In this document: one piece after another, positions 7,753 through 16,546 of the stretch | Position numbering within the stretch: position 1 is the first letter of the stretch | Layout of the letters: every line of letters begins with the position of its first letter | Source of the DNA: Pseudomonas cichorii | GTDB taxonomy: Bacteria > Pseudomonadota > Gammaproteobacteria > Pseudomonadales > Pseudomonadaceae | Assembly: GCF_018343775.1 (NCBI RefSeq) | Contig: NZ_CP074349.1 | Location: 248,001-312,000 of the forward strand | Length of the DNA: 64,000 nucleotides | Reading direction: 5' to 3' | Made by a program: the position numbers and the translations under genes | Notes under the pieces: model-generated | What the model saw: the letters and a program-made list of their open reading frames with translations, nothing else | Told to the model about the DNA's origin: nothing | The model's database searches: none

Positions 7753-8936
7753 GCCGCTTCAATCTTGCCATCATCGGTGGCGGTCTGGTGGGTGCCAGCC
7801 TCGCTCTGGCCTTGCAGGCGGGCGCCAAGGCGCGCGGTTGGAAAATCGTCCTGATCGAACCTTTCGCCCCCGGCGACAGCTATCAGCCCAGCTACGATGC
7901 ACGCTCTTCGGCGCTGTCGTTCGGGGCGCGGCGCATTTATGAACGCCTTGGCCTGTGGCATCAGATTACCCGGCGCGCCGAACCCATCATGCAGATTCAG
8001 GTGTCCGATCGCGGGCGCTTCGGTGCGACCCGTCTTGCTGCCATGGAAGAAGGCGTGCCGGCGCTGGGTTATGTGGTGGAAAACGCCTGGCTGGGCCAAT
8101 GCTTGTGGGCGGGGCTGGATCGGGAGGTCGTGACATGGCGCGTGCCCGCCGAGGTTACGCACATGCAGGCCCTGGCCGGCGGCTATCGATTGACCCTCAA
8201 TGACGAAACCGAACTGGAATGTGATCTGGCGGTGCTGGCCGATGGTGGCCGCTCCAGCCTGCGCGAACAGTTGGGTATTGGCGTGCGCGAACGCTCTTAT
8301 GATCAGAGCGCCTTGATCGCCAACATCACCCCGAGCGAAGCCCATTGCGGACAGGCGTTCGAGCGCTTCACCGATGACGGTCCCATGGCTCTGTTGCCAT
8401 TGCCGGAAAATCGCTGCGCGCTGGTCTGGACCCGCAAGGGCAACGACACCCAGCGGCTTGCGGCGCTGGATGACCGCAGCTTCCTCAGTGAACTGCAGAA
8501 TGTATTCGGTTACCGCCTGGGCACCTTGCGTCAGGTCGGTTCGCGGCATGTGTATCCGCTTTCCCTGGTGGAAGCCGAAGAGCAGGTTCGTTCGCATCTG
8601 GTCGTGCTGGGCAATGCCGCCCACAGCCTGCACCCGATTGCCGGTCAGGGGTTCAACCTGTCGCTTCGTGATGCCGACGCCCTGGCTGAAGCATTGCTGG
8701 AAAGCGACAAGTCGCCGGGTGATCTGGCGACTTTGTTGGCCTATCGTGAAAGGCAACGCCTCGATCAACAGATGACCGTGGGCTTTTCCGACAAGGTCAC
8801 CCGCCTGTTCGGCAGCACACAGCCTGTGGTCACCGCAGGCCGCAACCTGGGGTTGCTGGGGCTGGACCTGCTGCCGCCCGCCAAACGCTGGTTCGCCCGT
8901 CAGGCCATGGGCCTGGGGACTCGATCCGATGTGTGA
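7749..8936 (+). CDS. ubiH: 2-octaprenyl-6-methoxyphenol hydroxylase UbiH
   Basis: 395 residues. FAD-dependent hydroxylase of ubiquinone biosynthesis, acting on the C1 position of the ring in the Ubi complex. An N-terminal FAD-binding motif (IIGGGLVGASLALAL), the central ADGGRSSLR and the second FAD motif LGNAAHSLHPIAGQGFNLSLRD (near residue 290) are intact. Overlaps pepP by four bases (ATGA). The next gene is a paralogous hydroxylase 51 bases on, so pepP-ubiH-ubiI is a likely operon. Confidence 0.93.
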   Translation: MSRFNLAIIGGGLVGASLALALQAGAKARGWKIVLIEPFAPGDSYQPSYDARSSALSFGARRIYERLGLWHQITRRAEPIMQIQVSDRGRFGATRLAAMEEGVPALGYVVENAWLGQCLWAGLDREVVTWRVPAEVTHMQALAGGYRLTLNDETELECDLAVLADGGRSSLREQLGIGVRERSYDQSALIANITPSEAHCGQAFERFTDDGPMALLPLPENRCALVWTRKGNDTQRLAALDDRSFLSELQNVFGYRLGTLRQVGSRHVYPLSLVEAEEQVRSHLVVLGNAAHSLHPIAGQGFNLSLRDADALAEALLESDKSPGDLATLLAYRERQRLDQQMTVGFSDKVTRLFGSTQPVVTAGRNLGLLGLDLLPPAKRWFARQAMGLGTRSDV

Positions 8937-8987
8937 CCCACAAACTTTCAGAACACGGCCACGGCCGCAAGCGAGAACGATCTAAGC

Positions 8988-10208
8988 ATGGAAACCCGCG
9001 CAGATGTGCTGATTGTCGGAGCCGGAATGGTCGGCAGCGCCCTTGCATTGGCCTTGCAGGGCAGCGGCCTGGATGTGGTGGTGGTCGATGGCGGCCCGCT
9101 GAGCGTCAAACCCTTCGACTCGCAATCGTCCTTCGAGCCCCGCGTCAGTGCTCTGTCGGCAGCCAGCCAGCGGATTCTGCAGCGTCTTGATGTCTGGGAA
9201 GGCATCACCGCCCGTCGCGTCAGCCCTTATGGGCAGATGCATGTGTGGGACGGCAGCGGCACTGGCGAAATCCATTTCTCAGCGTCCAGCGTGCATGCTG
9301 AAGTGCTGGGTCATATCGTCGAGAACCGTGTGGTGCAGGACGCTCTGCTGGAACGACTGCACGACAGCGATATCGGTTTACTGGCCAATGCCCGTCTGGA
9401 GCACATGCGTCATTCCGGTGACGACTGGCTGCTGACCCTGGCCGACGGTCGCCAGTTGCGTGCGCCGCTGGTCATTGCTGCCGATGGTGCCAATTCGGCT
9501 GTACGCCGCCTGACAGGCACACCGACCCGCGAGTGGGATTATCTGCATCACGCCATCGTCACCAGCGTGCGAACGGCCGACTCCCATCGCAAGACCGCCT
9601 GGCAGCGTTTTACCGACGATGGTCCGCTGGCGTTCCTGCCGCTGGAGCATGAAGAAGAGCACTGGTGTTCCATCGTCTGGTCGGTGACGCCGCTTGAAGC
9701 CGAGCGCCTGATGGCGCTGGATGACGAAACCTTCTGCCGCGAACTGGAGCGGGCTTTCGAGGGCCGTCTGGGGCAGGTGCTGACTGCCGACCCGCGAGTG
9801 TGTGTGCCGTTGCGTCAGCGTCACGCCAAGCGCTATGTCGCGCCGGGGCTGGCGCTGATTGGCGATGCCGCCCACACCATTCACCCGCTGGCCGGTCAGG
9901 GCGTGAACCTGGGCTTTCTCGATGCTGCCGTACTGGCTGAAGTGTTGCTGCATGCCGCTGAGCGTGGTGAGCGGCTGGCCGATGTCCGTGTGCTCGGCCG
10001 TTACGAGCGCCGCCGCATGCCTCACAACCTGTCATTGATGGCGGCCATGGAAGGTTTCGAGCGCCTGTTCCAGGCCAATCCGCTGCCGTTGCGCTGGTTG
10101 CGCAACACGGGTTTGAAGCTGGTCAACCAGATGCCGGAAGCCAAGGCCATGTTCGTGCGCGAAGCGTTGGGATTGTCCGGAGAGCTCCCGGAACTTGCCC
10201 GCCTGTAG
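8988..10208 (+). CDS. ubiI: UbiH/UbiF/VisC-family FAD hydroxylase, probable UbiI
   Basis: 406 residues. Carries the same FAD signatures as ubiH: DVLIVGAGMVGSALALAL at the start, ADGANSAVR mid-protein, and GDAAHTIHPLAGQGVNLGFL near residue 290. Position directly after ubiH corresponds to VisC/UbiI, which hydroxylates C5 of the ubiquinone ring precursor. UbiF-type activity (C6) cannot be excluded from sequence alone. The gene ends inside a REP-like repeat. Confidence 0.87.
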   Translation: METRADVLIVGAGMVGSALALALQGSGLDVVVVDGGPLSVKPFDSQSSFEPRVSALSAASQRILQRLDVWEGITARRVSPYGQMHVWDGSGTGEIHFSASSVHAEVLGHIVENRVVQDALLERLHDSDIGLLANARLEHMRHSGDDWLLTLADGRQLRAPLVIAADGANSAVRRLTGTPTREWDYLHHAIVTSVRTADSHRKTAWQRFTDDGPLAFLPLEHEEEHWCSIVWSVTPLEAERLMALDDETFCRELERAFEGRLGQVLTADPRVCVPLRQRHAKRYVAPGLALIGDAAHTIHPLAGQGVNLGFLDAAVLAEVLLHAAERGERLADVRVLGRYERRRMPHNLSLMAAMEGFERLFQANPLPLRWLRNTGLKLVNQMPEAKAMFVREALGLSGELPELARL

Positions 10209-10232
10209 GGGCGAATGAATTCGTTCCTACAG
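10205..10232. repeat. REP-like repeat, single unit
   Basis: Core GCGAATGAATTCG flanked by complementary TGTAGG and CCTACA, giving a short stem. It overlaps the ubiI stop codon region. Same family as 1740-1787. May act as a weak terminator between the ubi genes and the iron transport genes. Confidence 0.7.
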
Positions 10233-10261
10233 GGGTTTGAAACATCTGGTAACGCCTCGGG

Positions 10262-10300
10262 TGGTAGTTCGATTGTGATCGAAAATGGGATTAACTACCA
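10262..10300. promoter_or_regulatory. Nested dyads upstream of the iron-binding protein gene
   Basis: An outer perfect 8-bp inverted repeat (TGGTAGTT at 10262-10269 and AACTACCA at 10293-10300) encloses a perfect TTCGAT-N4-ATCGAA dyad at 10268-10283. The gene starts 34 bases downstream. The arrangement could be an operator or a leader hairpin. It does not resemble a standard Fur box. Confidence 0.45.
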
Positions 10301-10333
10301 TTTCGCCTCATTTTTTGAACGCGAGAGACTCCC

Positions 10334-11335
10334 ATGCAGGCTAGCAAGCGTCTTCTGGCTGCTTTGACACTGACCGTGCTCGGCAGCACTGCCCAGGCTG
10401 CCGATGAGGTCGTGGTGTACTCATCGCGTATCGATGAGCTGATCAAGCCTGTCTTCGATGCCTACACGGCCAAGACCGGTGTGAAGATCAAGTTCATTAC
10501 CGACAAGGAAGCCCCGCTGATGCAGCGCATCAAGGCCGAAGGCGAAAACGCCACGGCTGACCTGCTGCTGACCGTCGATGCCGGTAACCTCTGGCAGGCC
10601 GAGCAGATGGGGATTCTCCAGCCGTTCACCTCGCCGGTGATCGACGCCAATATCCCGCCCCAATATCGTTCCTCCAGCCATGCCTGGACCGGCCTGAGCC
10701 TGCGGGCGCGGACCATCGCCTACTCGACGGATCGCGTCAAGCCTGCCGAACTGAGCACTTACGAAGCCCTGGCAGACAAGAACTGGGAAGGGCGCCTGTG
10801 CCTGCGCACGGCCAAGAAAGTCTATAACCAGTCCCTGACGGCGACCCTGATCGAAACCCATGGCGCCGAAGCATCCGAGAAGATTCTCAAGGGTTGGGTC
10901 AATAACCTGTCCACCGATGTGTTCTCCGATGACATCGCGGTGCTTGAGGCAATCAATGCCGGGCAATGCGACGTCGGTATCGTCAACACCTACTACTACG
11001 GTCGCCTGCACAAGGAAAACCCGGACCTGGCGGTGAAGCTGTTCTGGCCGAACCAGTCGGACCGCGGCGTACACGTCAACCTGTCGGGTATCGGCCTGAC
11101 CAGGCATGCACCACACCCCGAAGCTGCCAAGGCGCTGGTGGAGTGGATGACGGGGCCAGAGGCACAAACCATCTTTTCCGGTACTAACCAGGAGTTTCCG
11201 GCCAACCCGAAAGTCGCGCCATCGGCAGAGGTTGCGAGCTGGGGCGCGTTCAAGGCTGACACCATTCCGGTCGAAGTGGCGGGCAAGCGTCAGGCCGAAG
11301 CGATTCGCATGATGGATCGTGCTGGCTGGAATTGA
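10334..11335 (+). CDS. Ferric iron ABC transporter, periplasmic binding protein (FbpA/HitA type)
   Basis: 333 residues with a clear signal peptide ([20 protein letters not shown], cleaved after QAA). The mature start [20 protein letters not shown] and the tyrosine pair in [11 protein letters not shown], which ligates Fe(III) in FbpA, identify a class of ferric-binding proteins. It would pass iron to the fused permease encoded next. Synteny matches the iron-transport genes upstream of gcvT in P. aeruginosa. No ATPase gene follows, so the transporter must borrow or encode one elsewhere. Confidence 0.9.
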   Translation: MQASKRLLAALTLTVLGSTAQAADEVVVYSSRIDELIKPVFDAYTAKTGVKIKFITDKEAPLMQRIKAEGENATADLLLTVDAGNLWQAEQMGILQPFTSPVIDANIPPQYRSSSHAWTGLSLRARTIAYSTDRVKPAELSTYEALADKNWEGRLCLRTAKKVYNQSLTATLIETHGAEASEKILKGWVNNLSTDVFSDDIAVLEAINAGQCDVGIVNTYYYGRLHKENPDLAVKLFWPNQSDRGVHVNLSGIGLTRHAPHPEAAKALVEWMTGPEAQTIFSGTNQEFPANPKVAPSAEVASWGAFKADTIPVEVAGKRQAEAIRMMDRAGWN

Positions 11336-11352
11336 TTTAATACCCGCCACAC

Positions 11353-11386
11353 CCTCGTAGTGGCGAATTCATTCGCTCCTACGAGG
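11353..11386. repeat. REP-like hairpin in the binding protein/permease gap
   Basis: CCTCGTAG and CTACGAGG arms enclose the GCGAATTCATTCGC core. The hairpin lies between the binding-protein stop (11335) and the permease start (11413). It would reduce permease message relative to the binding protein, a common use of REP elements. Confidence 0.75.
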
Positions 11387-11412
11387 TTCTCCATGATTTT
11401 TGAGAATCCCCC

Positions 11413-13029
11413 TTGGCCCATCCCGTCCAACGCCGCTGGTATCCCCTGGTTTTTGCCATCGCCGCTTTGGTGCTGCTGCCGCTGAGCGTGCTGTTGCTGT
11501 CCTGGGAGACCATCGACCGGGAGATCTGGTCCCATCTGCTGGAAACCCAGATGGTTCGCCTGCTGAGCAATACGCTGATCCTGGTACTGGGGGTTGGCGT
11601 CGGTGTCACGGTGTTGGGCGTCAGTCTGGCGTGGCTGACCAGCCTCTGCGAGTTTCCCGGCAGGCGCTGGCTGGACTGGGCCTTGATGCTGCCGTTCGCG
11701 ATTCCGGCGTATGTGCTTGCCTTTGTCTTTGTCGGCCTGCTGGATTTCTCCGGTCCGGTGCAAACCCTGATGCGGGAATGGTTCGGCAGCGGCCTGCGAC
11801 TGCCTCGTGTGCGCTCCACGGGCGGGGTGATCATCGTTCTGGTGCTGGTGTTCTATCCCTACGTCTATCTGCTGGCGCGCACGGCATTCCTGGCCCAGGG
11901 CAAAGGCCTGATGGAAGCTGCGCGGGTGCTGGGGCAATCGCCGTTGCAGGCTTTCTGGCGGGTGGCGCTGCCCATGGCGCGTCCTGCAATCGGCGCCGGT
12001 GTGGCGCTGGCGCTGATGGAAACCCTGGCGGATTTCGGCGCGGTGTCGGTATTCAACTTCGATACGTTCACCACCGCGATCTACAAGACCTGGTACGGGT
12101 TCTTCAGCCTGTCCAGCGCGGCGCAGCTGGCGAGCCTGTTGCTGCTGGCGGTGATGGTGGTGCTCTATGGCGAACGCCGCGCCCGTGGGGCCAGCCGCAC
12201 GACCAACGAACGACCGCGAGGCAAGGCGCTCTACCACCTGCGGGGTATTAAAGCGCTGGCGGCCAGTGGCTGGTGCGGTCTGGTTTTCATCTGCGCCTTT
12301 GCCGTGCCCATGCTGCAGTTGATCGTCTGGGTCTGGCAGCGGGGCCGTTTCGACCTGGATGAGCGTTATACCGGCCTGATCCTGCATACGCTGTATCTGG
12401 GCGGCATCGCTGCGCTTATAACCGTCGGCGTGGCGCTGATTCTGGTTTTTGCCCGACGCATGGCGCCCACTCCGGTGATTCGCTCCGGCGTAAGCCTGGC
12501 CAATCTCGGCTATGCACTGCCCGGTTCGGTACTGGCTGTTTCGATCATGCTGGCCTTCAGTTACCTGGACCGGCAACTGGTTATCCCGCTTTCCGGTTGG
12601 CTGGGCGGGGCTGGCAAACCTTTGCTGCTGGGCAGTCTGTCGGCTCTGGTGCTGGCCTATCTGGTGCGCTTCATTGCAGTGGCCTATGGGCCGCTGGAAA
12701 ACAGCTTGTCGCGGATTCGTCCTTCGCTGCCGGAGGCTGCTCGCAGTCTGGGTGTCAGTGGACCAAAGTTGTTTTTCAAAGTGTATCTGCCGCTGCTGGT
12801 GCCGGGTGCATTGAGCGCGGCGCTTCTGGTCTTCGTCGACGTGCTCAAGGAGATGCCTGCCACCTTGCTCATGCGTCCTTTTGGCTGGGATACCCTTGCT
12901 GTGCGTATCTTCGAGATGACCAGCGAAGGGGAATGGGCGCGTGCGGCCCTGCCGGCCTTGACGCTGGTGCTGGTCGGGCTGTTGCCCGTGATCGGGTTGA
13001 TCCGGCGCTCGGCGCGTCAGATTGGTTAG
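11413..13029 (+). CDS. Ferric iron ABC transporter, fused permease (FbpB/HitB type)
   Basis: 538 residues forming two binding-protein-dependent permease domains in tandem, each with about six membrane helices. The first EAA-type loop (EAARVLGQSPLQAFWRVALP) is near residue 175 and the second (EAARSLGVSGPKLFFKVYLP) near 440. An in-frame stop just upstream (11401-11403) makes the TTG at 11413 the first possible start; the ribosome site is weak and the nearby ATG at 11393 is out of frame, so translation may be low. It partners the binding protein at 10334 for iron uptake. Confidence 0.88.
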   Translation: MAHPVQRRWYPLVFAIAALVLLPLSVLLLSWETIDREIWSHLLETQMVRLLSNTLILVLGVGVGVTVLGVSLAWLTSLCEFPGRRWLDWALMLPFAIPAYVLAFVFVGLLDFSGPVQTLMREWFGSGLRLPRVRSTGGVIIVLVLVFYPYVYLLARTAFLAQGKGLMEAARVLGQSPLQAFWRVALPMARPAIGAGVALALMETLADFGAVSVFNFDTFTTAIYKTWYGFFSLSSAAQLASLLLLAVMVVLYGERRARGASRTTNERPRGKALYHLRGIKALAASGWCGLVFICAFAVPMLQLIVWVWQRGRFDLDERYTGLILHTLYLGGIAALITVGVALILVFARRMAPTPVIRSGVSLANLGYALPGSVLAVSIMLAFSYLDRQLVIPLSGWLGGAGKPLLLGSLSALVLAYLVRFIAVAYGPLENSLSRIRPSLPEAARSLGVSGPKLFFKVYLPLLVPGALSAALLVFVDVLKEMPATLLMRPFGWDTLAVRIFEMTSEGEWARAALPALTLVLVGLLPVIGLIRRSARQIG

Positions 13030-13177
13030 TCACTCCCCATACGGCTACAATGCGCCGCAATCGGTGCGGTCTGTCAGACCGTTCGGCGCGCTGTCATTTG
13101 CTGCATACCTCTATTCACGAGGGGCTTGCCTTTGATCTGCCTGTCCGCACCTTCGCCACGCCCGGAAGGAGAAACCC

Positions 13178-14260
13178 ATGGGACAGCGTACCCCACTCTT
13201 TGACCTGCACCTCGCGCTTGGCGCGAAGATGGTCGATTTTGGTGGCTGGGACATGCCGTTGCATTACGGATCGCAAGTCGAAGAGCATCATCAGGTACGC
13301 CGCGATTGCGGAGTGTTCGATGTCTCTCACATGCATGTGATCGATGTCATGGGCAGTCAGGCAAAGGCCTGGTTGCGTTACCTGCTGGCCAACGACGTAG
13401 AACGGCTGAAAAGTCCGGGACGTGCGTTGTACAGCGCCATGCTCGATACCCGTGGCGGTATCGTCGACGACATGATCGTCTACCTCACCGCCAGCGGTTA
13501 TCGCCTGGTGGTCAATGCGGCAACCGGTGCCAAGGACATGGCCTGGATGCAATCGCACCTCACCGGTTTCGATGTGCAACTGATCGAGCGCACGGGGCTG
13601 TCCATGCTGGCAATTCAAGGGCCACGGGCCAGAAGCCGGATTGCCGAACTGGTGTCCAGCGCTCGCGCCGAAACCATTCATCAGCTCAAGTATTTTGAAG
13701 CCCGTGACGATGGCGACTGGTTCATTGCCCGCACCGGCTACACCGGTGAAGACGGTCTGGAAATCATGCTGCCAGCCGAGCAGGCTCCCGGTTTTTTCAA
13801 CGATCTGGTCGGCGCAGGCATTTCCCCTGTCGGTCTGGGCGCACGAGACACATTGCGTCTTGAGGCAGGCATGAACCTGTATGGGCAGGACATCGACGAA
13901 AACGCTTCGCCGCTCGTCTCGAACATGGCCTGGACCATTGCGTGGGAGCCGGCAGAGCGTGATTTCATCGGTCGCGATGCACTGGAAAGCGAGCGTGCCG
14001 CAGGCGTGGCCTCGAAACTGGTGGGGCTGGTGCTCGAAGAGCGCGGCGTGTTGCGGGCGCGTCAGGTCGTGCGTATCGCAGAAATTGGCGAAGGAGAGAT
14101 CACCAGTGGTAGTTTCTCTCCTACGCTAAGCAAATCGATTGCCCTGGCACGTGTTCCGATGGCGACTGGCGACCGGGCCGAAGTCGAAATCCGCGGCAAA
14201 TGGTATCCGGTGCGTGTCGTGCAGCCAGCGTTTGTACGTCATGGCAAAACCCTGATCTAA
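13178..14260 (+). CDS. gcvT: Glycine cleavage system T protein (aminomethyltransferase)
   Basis: 360 residues, ATG with GGAAGGAG upstream. Begins [20 protein letters not shown] and contains the folate-binding aminomethyltransferase domain ([23 protein letters not shown] near residue 47) and the C-terminal barrel ([12 protein letters not shown]). It transfers the methylene group from H-protein-bound aminomethyl to tetrahydrofolate. gcvH follows after 45 bases. I see no glycine riboswitch in the 148-base leader. Confidence 0.95.
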   Translation: MGQRTPLFDLHLALGAKMVDFGGWDMPLHYGSQVEEHHQVRRDCGVFDVSHMHVIDVMGSQAKAWLRYLLANDVERLKSPGRALYSAMLDTRGGIVDDMIVYLTASGYRLVVNAATGAKDMAWMQSHLTGFDVQLIERTGLSMLAIQGPRARSRIAELVSSARAETIHQLKYFEARDDGDWFIARTGYTGEDGLEIMLPAEQAPGFFNDLVGAGISPVGLGARDTLRLEAGMNLYGQDIDENASPLVSNMAWTIAWEPAERDFIGRDALESERAAGVASKLVGLVLEERGVLRARQVVRIAEIGEGEITSGSFSPTLSKSIALARVPMATGDRAEVEIRGKWYPVRVVQPAFVRHGKTLI

Positions 14261-14305
14261 CCTATCTGGCGGGTTTTCCGCTGACTCGATGTAGAGGATG
14301 ACTAA

Positions 14306-14692
14306 ATGAGCAATATTCCCGCCGAACTGCGTTTTGCCGAAAGCCACGAATGGGCGCGTCTGGAATCCGACGGCACGGTAACCGTGGGTATCTCCGATCA
14401 TGCTCAGGAAGCGCTGGGCGATGTGGTGTTCGTCGAGCTGCCGGAAGTGGGCAAGGTTTTCGCCGCCACTGACGCTGCTGGTGTGGTCGAGTCGGTCAAG
14501 GCTGCTTCCGATATCTACTCGCCTGTTGCGGGCGAAGTCATTGCGGTCAATGAAGAATTGGCCGACGCTCCGGAATTGCTGAACAGCACTCCGTACGAAG
14601 CCTGGATCTTCAAGCTCAAGCCAAGCGATGCCACCGCCGATCTGGCAAAACTGCTGGATGCTGCCGGTTACAAAAACGCCATCGGCGAGTAA
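14306..14692 (+). CDS. gcvH: Glycine cleavage system H protein
   Basis: 128 residues. The lipoyl-bearing lysine is in [10 protein letters not shown] (Lys65), with the family's N-terminal [11 protein letters not shown] and the VFVELPEVG strand. The lipoylated arm shuttles the aminomethyl group between P, T and L proteins. A strong bidirectional terminator follows at once, so the usual gcvP partner is not co-transcribed here. Confidence 0.96.
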   Translation: MSNIPAELRFAESHEWARLESDGTVTVGISDHAQEALGDVVFVELPEVGKVFAATDAAGVVESVKAASDIYSPVAGEVIAVNEELADAPELLNSTPYEAWIFKLKPSDATADLAKLLDAAGYKNAIGE

Positions 14693-14704
14693 CCCCCGGG
14701 GCAA

Positions 14705-14734
14705 AAAAATGCCGCTCGAATGAGCGGCATTTTT
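14705..14734. terminator. Bidirectional rho-independent terminator
   Basis: A 13-bp inverted repeat (AAAAATGCCGCTC and GAGCGGCATTTTT) with a four-base loop, with an A run on one side and a T run on the other. It serves the convergent gcvH and DUF2388 genes. Confidence 0.93.
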
Positions 14735-14745
14735 CATGGGGCCGA

Positions 14746-15066
14746 TTACTGGTTTTCAGCGACCAGGTTCTTGGCCAGAATCGCGTTGGCCAGTTCCATG
14801 TCCGTGGCTTTCAGGCCAGGATTGTCAGTGCGCACCTGCTGGATAGCCGCTTCCAGGAATGGGCCGCGGATGCCGCCATTGCTGGCGACGAAGCTGCCTG
14901 CGTCATCCTGTGCGGCGACGATCAGCTTGTGATCCTTGAAGGTCAGGTAAGTCGAACCGGTGGTGGCACCGGAAGAAATCACGTTACGCCAGAAACCGTC
15001 GGCCATCGCTGAACCGACCGGAAGTGACAGTAAGGCACATGTGATGACAGCAAGTTTGAGACGCAT
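14746..15066 (-). CDS. Secreted DUF2388-type protein
   Basis: 106 residues from ATG 15066. A signal peptide (MRLKLAVITCALLSLPVGSA, cleaved after AMA) precedes an approximately 85-residue domain starting DGFWRNVISSGATTGSTYLT, which I recognise as the DUF2388 family found widely in pseudomonads. The family has no assigned function. Single gene with a convergent terminator to gcvH. Confidence 0.8.
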   Translation of the reverse strand: MRLKLAVITCALLSLPVGSAMADGFWRNVISSGATTGSTYLTFKDHKLIVAAQDDAGSFVASNGGIRGPFLEAAIQQVRTDNPGLKATDMELANAILAKNLVAENQ

Positions 15067-15123
15067 GGTGTACTCCGACTGTGGTTGTTCTGAGGGGTTG
15101 GATAGCCGGAGCAGCACATGAGT

Positions 15124-15576
15124 TCAATTTAAGTCGAGGGCCTCGACCTTCAAGATCACACCGTCCTGACCAATGACCTTGACCAGGCTGCCCTCAGGCG
15201 CGTCCGGTCCTGTCACGATCCAGACGCTGTCAGCCGCCTTGATCTTGCCCCTTCCATCGACAATGGCGGTCTGGACGGTGAAGGTGCGCCCTATCAGTTC
15301 CTGCCCGCGCATGTTCAGCCCTGGCTGATCCGATGGACGGGCCACGCTGCGTTGCCGATGCCACCAATAGGCGGCAGTCAGCACGGAAAACAGGGCGAAA
15401 AGCAGAAACTGCAAGGCCCATGGCATGCCGGGCATGACGAAAGTCAGGACGCCGACCGATGCTGCCGCAATGCCGATCCACAGCAGATACCCGCCTGCAC
15501 CGAACACCTCAAAGATCAACAGCACCGTGCCCAGCCCGAGCCAGTCCCAGGCCGACAGGTTTTGCAGGAAATTCAT
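15124..15576 (-). CDS. NfeD family membrane protein
   Basis: 150 residues from ATG 15576. Three or so membrane helices (about 10-75: GTVLLIFEVFGAGGYLLWIG onward) are followed by a C-terminal OB-fold (about 90-150: LIGRTFTVQTAIVDGRGKIK, ending in VLKVEALDLN). Short NfeD proteins pair with stomatin/SPFH proteins, and the gene starts only 10 bases after the SPFH stop, so the two are co-transcribed. Confidence 0.9.
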   Translation of the reverse strand: MNFLQNLSAWDWLGLGTVLLIFEVFGAGGYLLWIGIAAASVGVLTFVMPGMPWALQFLLFALFSVLTAAYWWHRQRSVARPSDQPGLNMRGQELIGRTFTVQTAIVDGRGKIKAADSVWIVTGPDAPEGSLVKVIGQDGVILKVEALDLN

Positions 15577-15586
15577 CGTCCTTGCC

Positions 15587-16507
15587 TCAGGCTTTCGGGT
15601 TGTTGAAGGTGGCTTTGACGATTTCTCCGATCCCGCCCACCGCACCGATCACCTGGCTGGCCTCCAGCGGCATCAGGATGACTTTGCTGTTATTGGCAGA
15701 GGCCAGTTTGCCCAGTGTCTCGACGTACTTCTGGGCGACGAAGTAGTTGATGGCCTGTACGTTTCCGCCAGCAATCGCTTCGGATACCACTTGGGTGGCC
15801 CGCGCTTCAGCTTCGGCCTGACGTTCCCGGGCTTCAGCCTCCAGAAATGCGGCCTGACGACCACCCTCGGCTTCCAGGATCTGCGCCTGCTTCTTGCCCT
15901 CAGCGGTAAGAATCGCAGAGGCGCGCAAGCCTTCGGCTTCCAGGATTTGCGCACGCTTGATCCGCTCGGCCTTCATCTGGCCGGACATCGCCGCCATCAG
16001 GTCTGCGGGTGGGCTGATGTCCTTGATTTCGATACGGGTGATCTTGATGCCCCAGGGCGCGGTGGCTTCATCGACCGTGCGCAGCAGGCGCTCGTTGATG
16101 TTGTCACGCTGACTGAGCATCGCATCCAGCTCCATGGAGCCGAGCACGGTACGGATGTTGGTTTGCAGCAGGTTGCGGATGGCGTGTTCGAGGTTGTTCA
16201 CCTCATAAGCGGCCTGTGCCGTGTTGACCACCTGAAAGAAACATACGGCATCGATCTGCACGGTGGCGTTGTCGGCGGTGATGACTTCCTGGGGTGGAAT
16301 ATCCAGCACACTTTCCATGACGTTGATCTTGTGCCCGATGCGGTCCATCACGGGCACAATGATATTAAGGCCCGGTTTCAGGGTGGTCGTGTAGCGCCCA
16401 AAGCGCTCAACCGTCCACTGGAAGCCTTGCGGCACAACCTTGAAGCCCATGAAGACAATCGCAACTGCCAAACCTACGAATAACAGCACTACACTGCCGA
16501 TTTGCAT
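15587..16507 (-). CDS. SPFH/stomatin-family protein (QmcA-like)
   Basis: 306 residues. One N-terminal membrane helix ([20 protein letters not shown]), then the SPFH/band-7 domain ([31 protein letters not shown]), then a long Ala/Glu-rich coiled coil (about 190-245). SPFH proteins form large ring assemblies on the membrane that organise proteases or microdomains. Operon partner is the NfeD gene downstream. Confidence 0.92.
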   Translation of the reverse strand: MQIGSVVLLFVGLAVAIVFMGFKVVPQGFQWTVERFGRYTTTLKPGLNIIVPVMDRIGHKINVMESVLDIPPQEVITADNATVQIDAVCFFQVVNTAQAAYEVNNLEHAIRNLLQTNIRTVLGSMELDAMLSQRDNINERLLRTVDEATAPWGIKITRIEIKDISPPADLMAAMSGQMKAERIKRAQILEAEGLRASAILTAEGKKQAQILEAEGGRQAAFLEAEARERQAEAEARATQVVSEAIAGGNVQAINYFVAQKYVETLGKLASANNSKVILMPLEASQVIGAVGGIGEIVKATFNNPKA

Positions 16508-16546
16508 AACCTTTCCCTGTCGATTTCTGATGTTGAGTTCGTTTCT

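Noticed and set aside
13030..13177. Possible glycine riboswitch before gcvT
   Set aside because: No paired aptamer pattern or conserved glycine-riboswitch core could be seen in the 148 bases.
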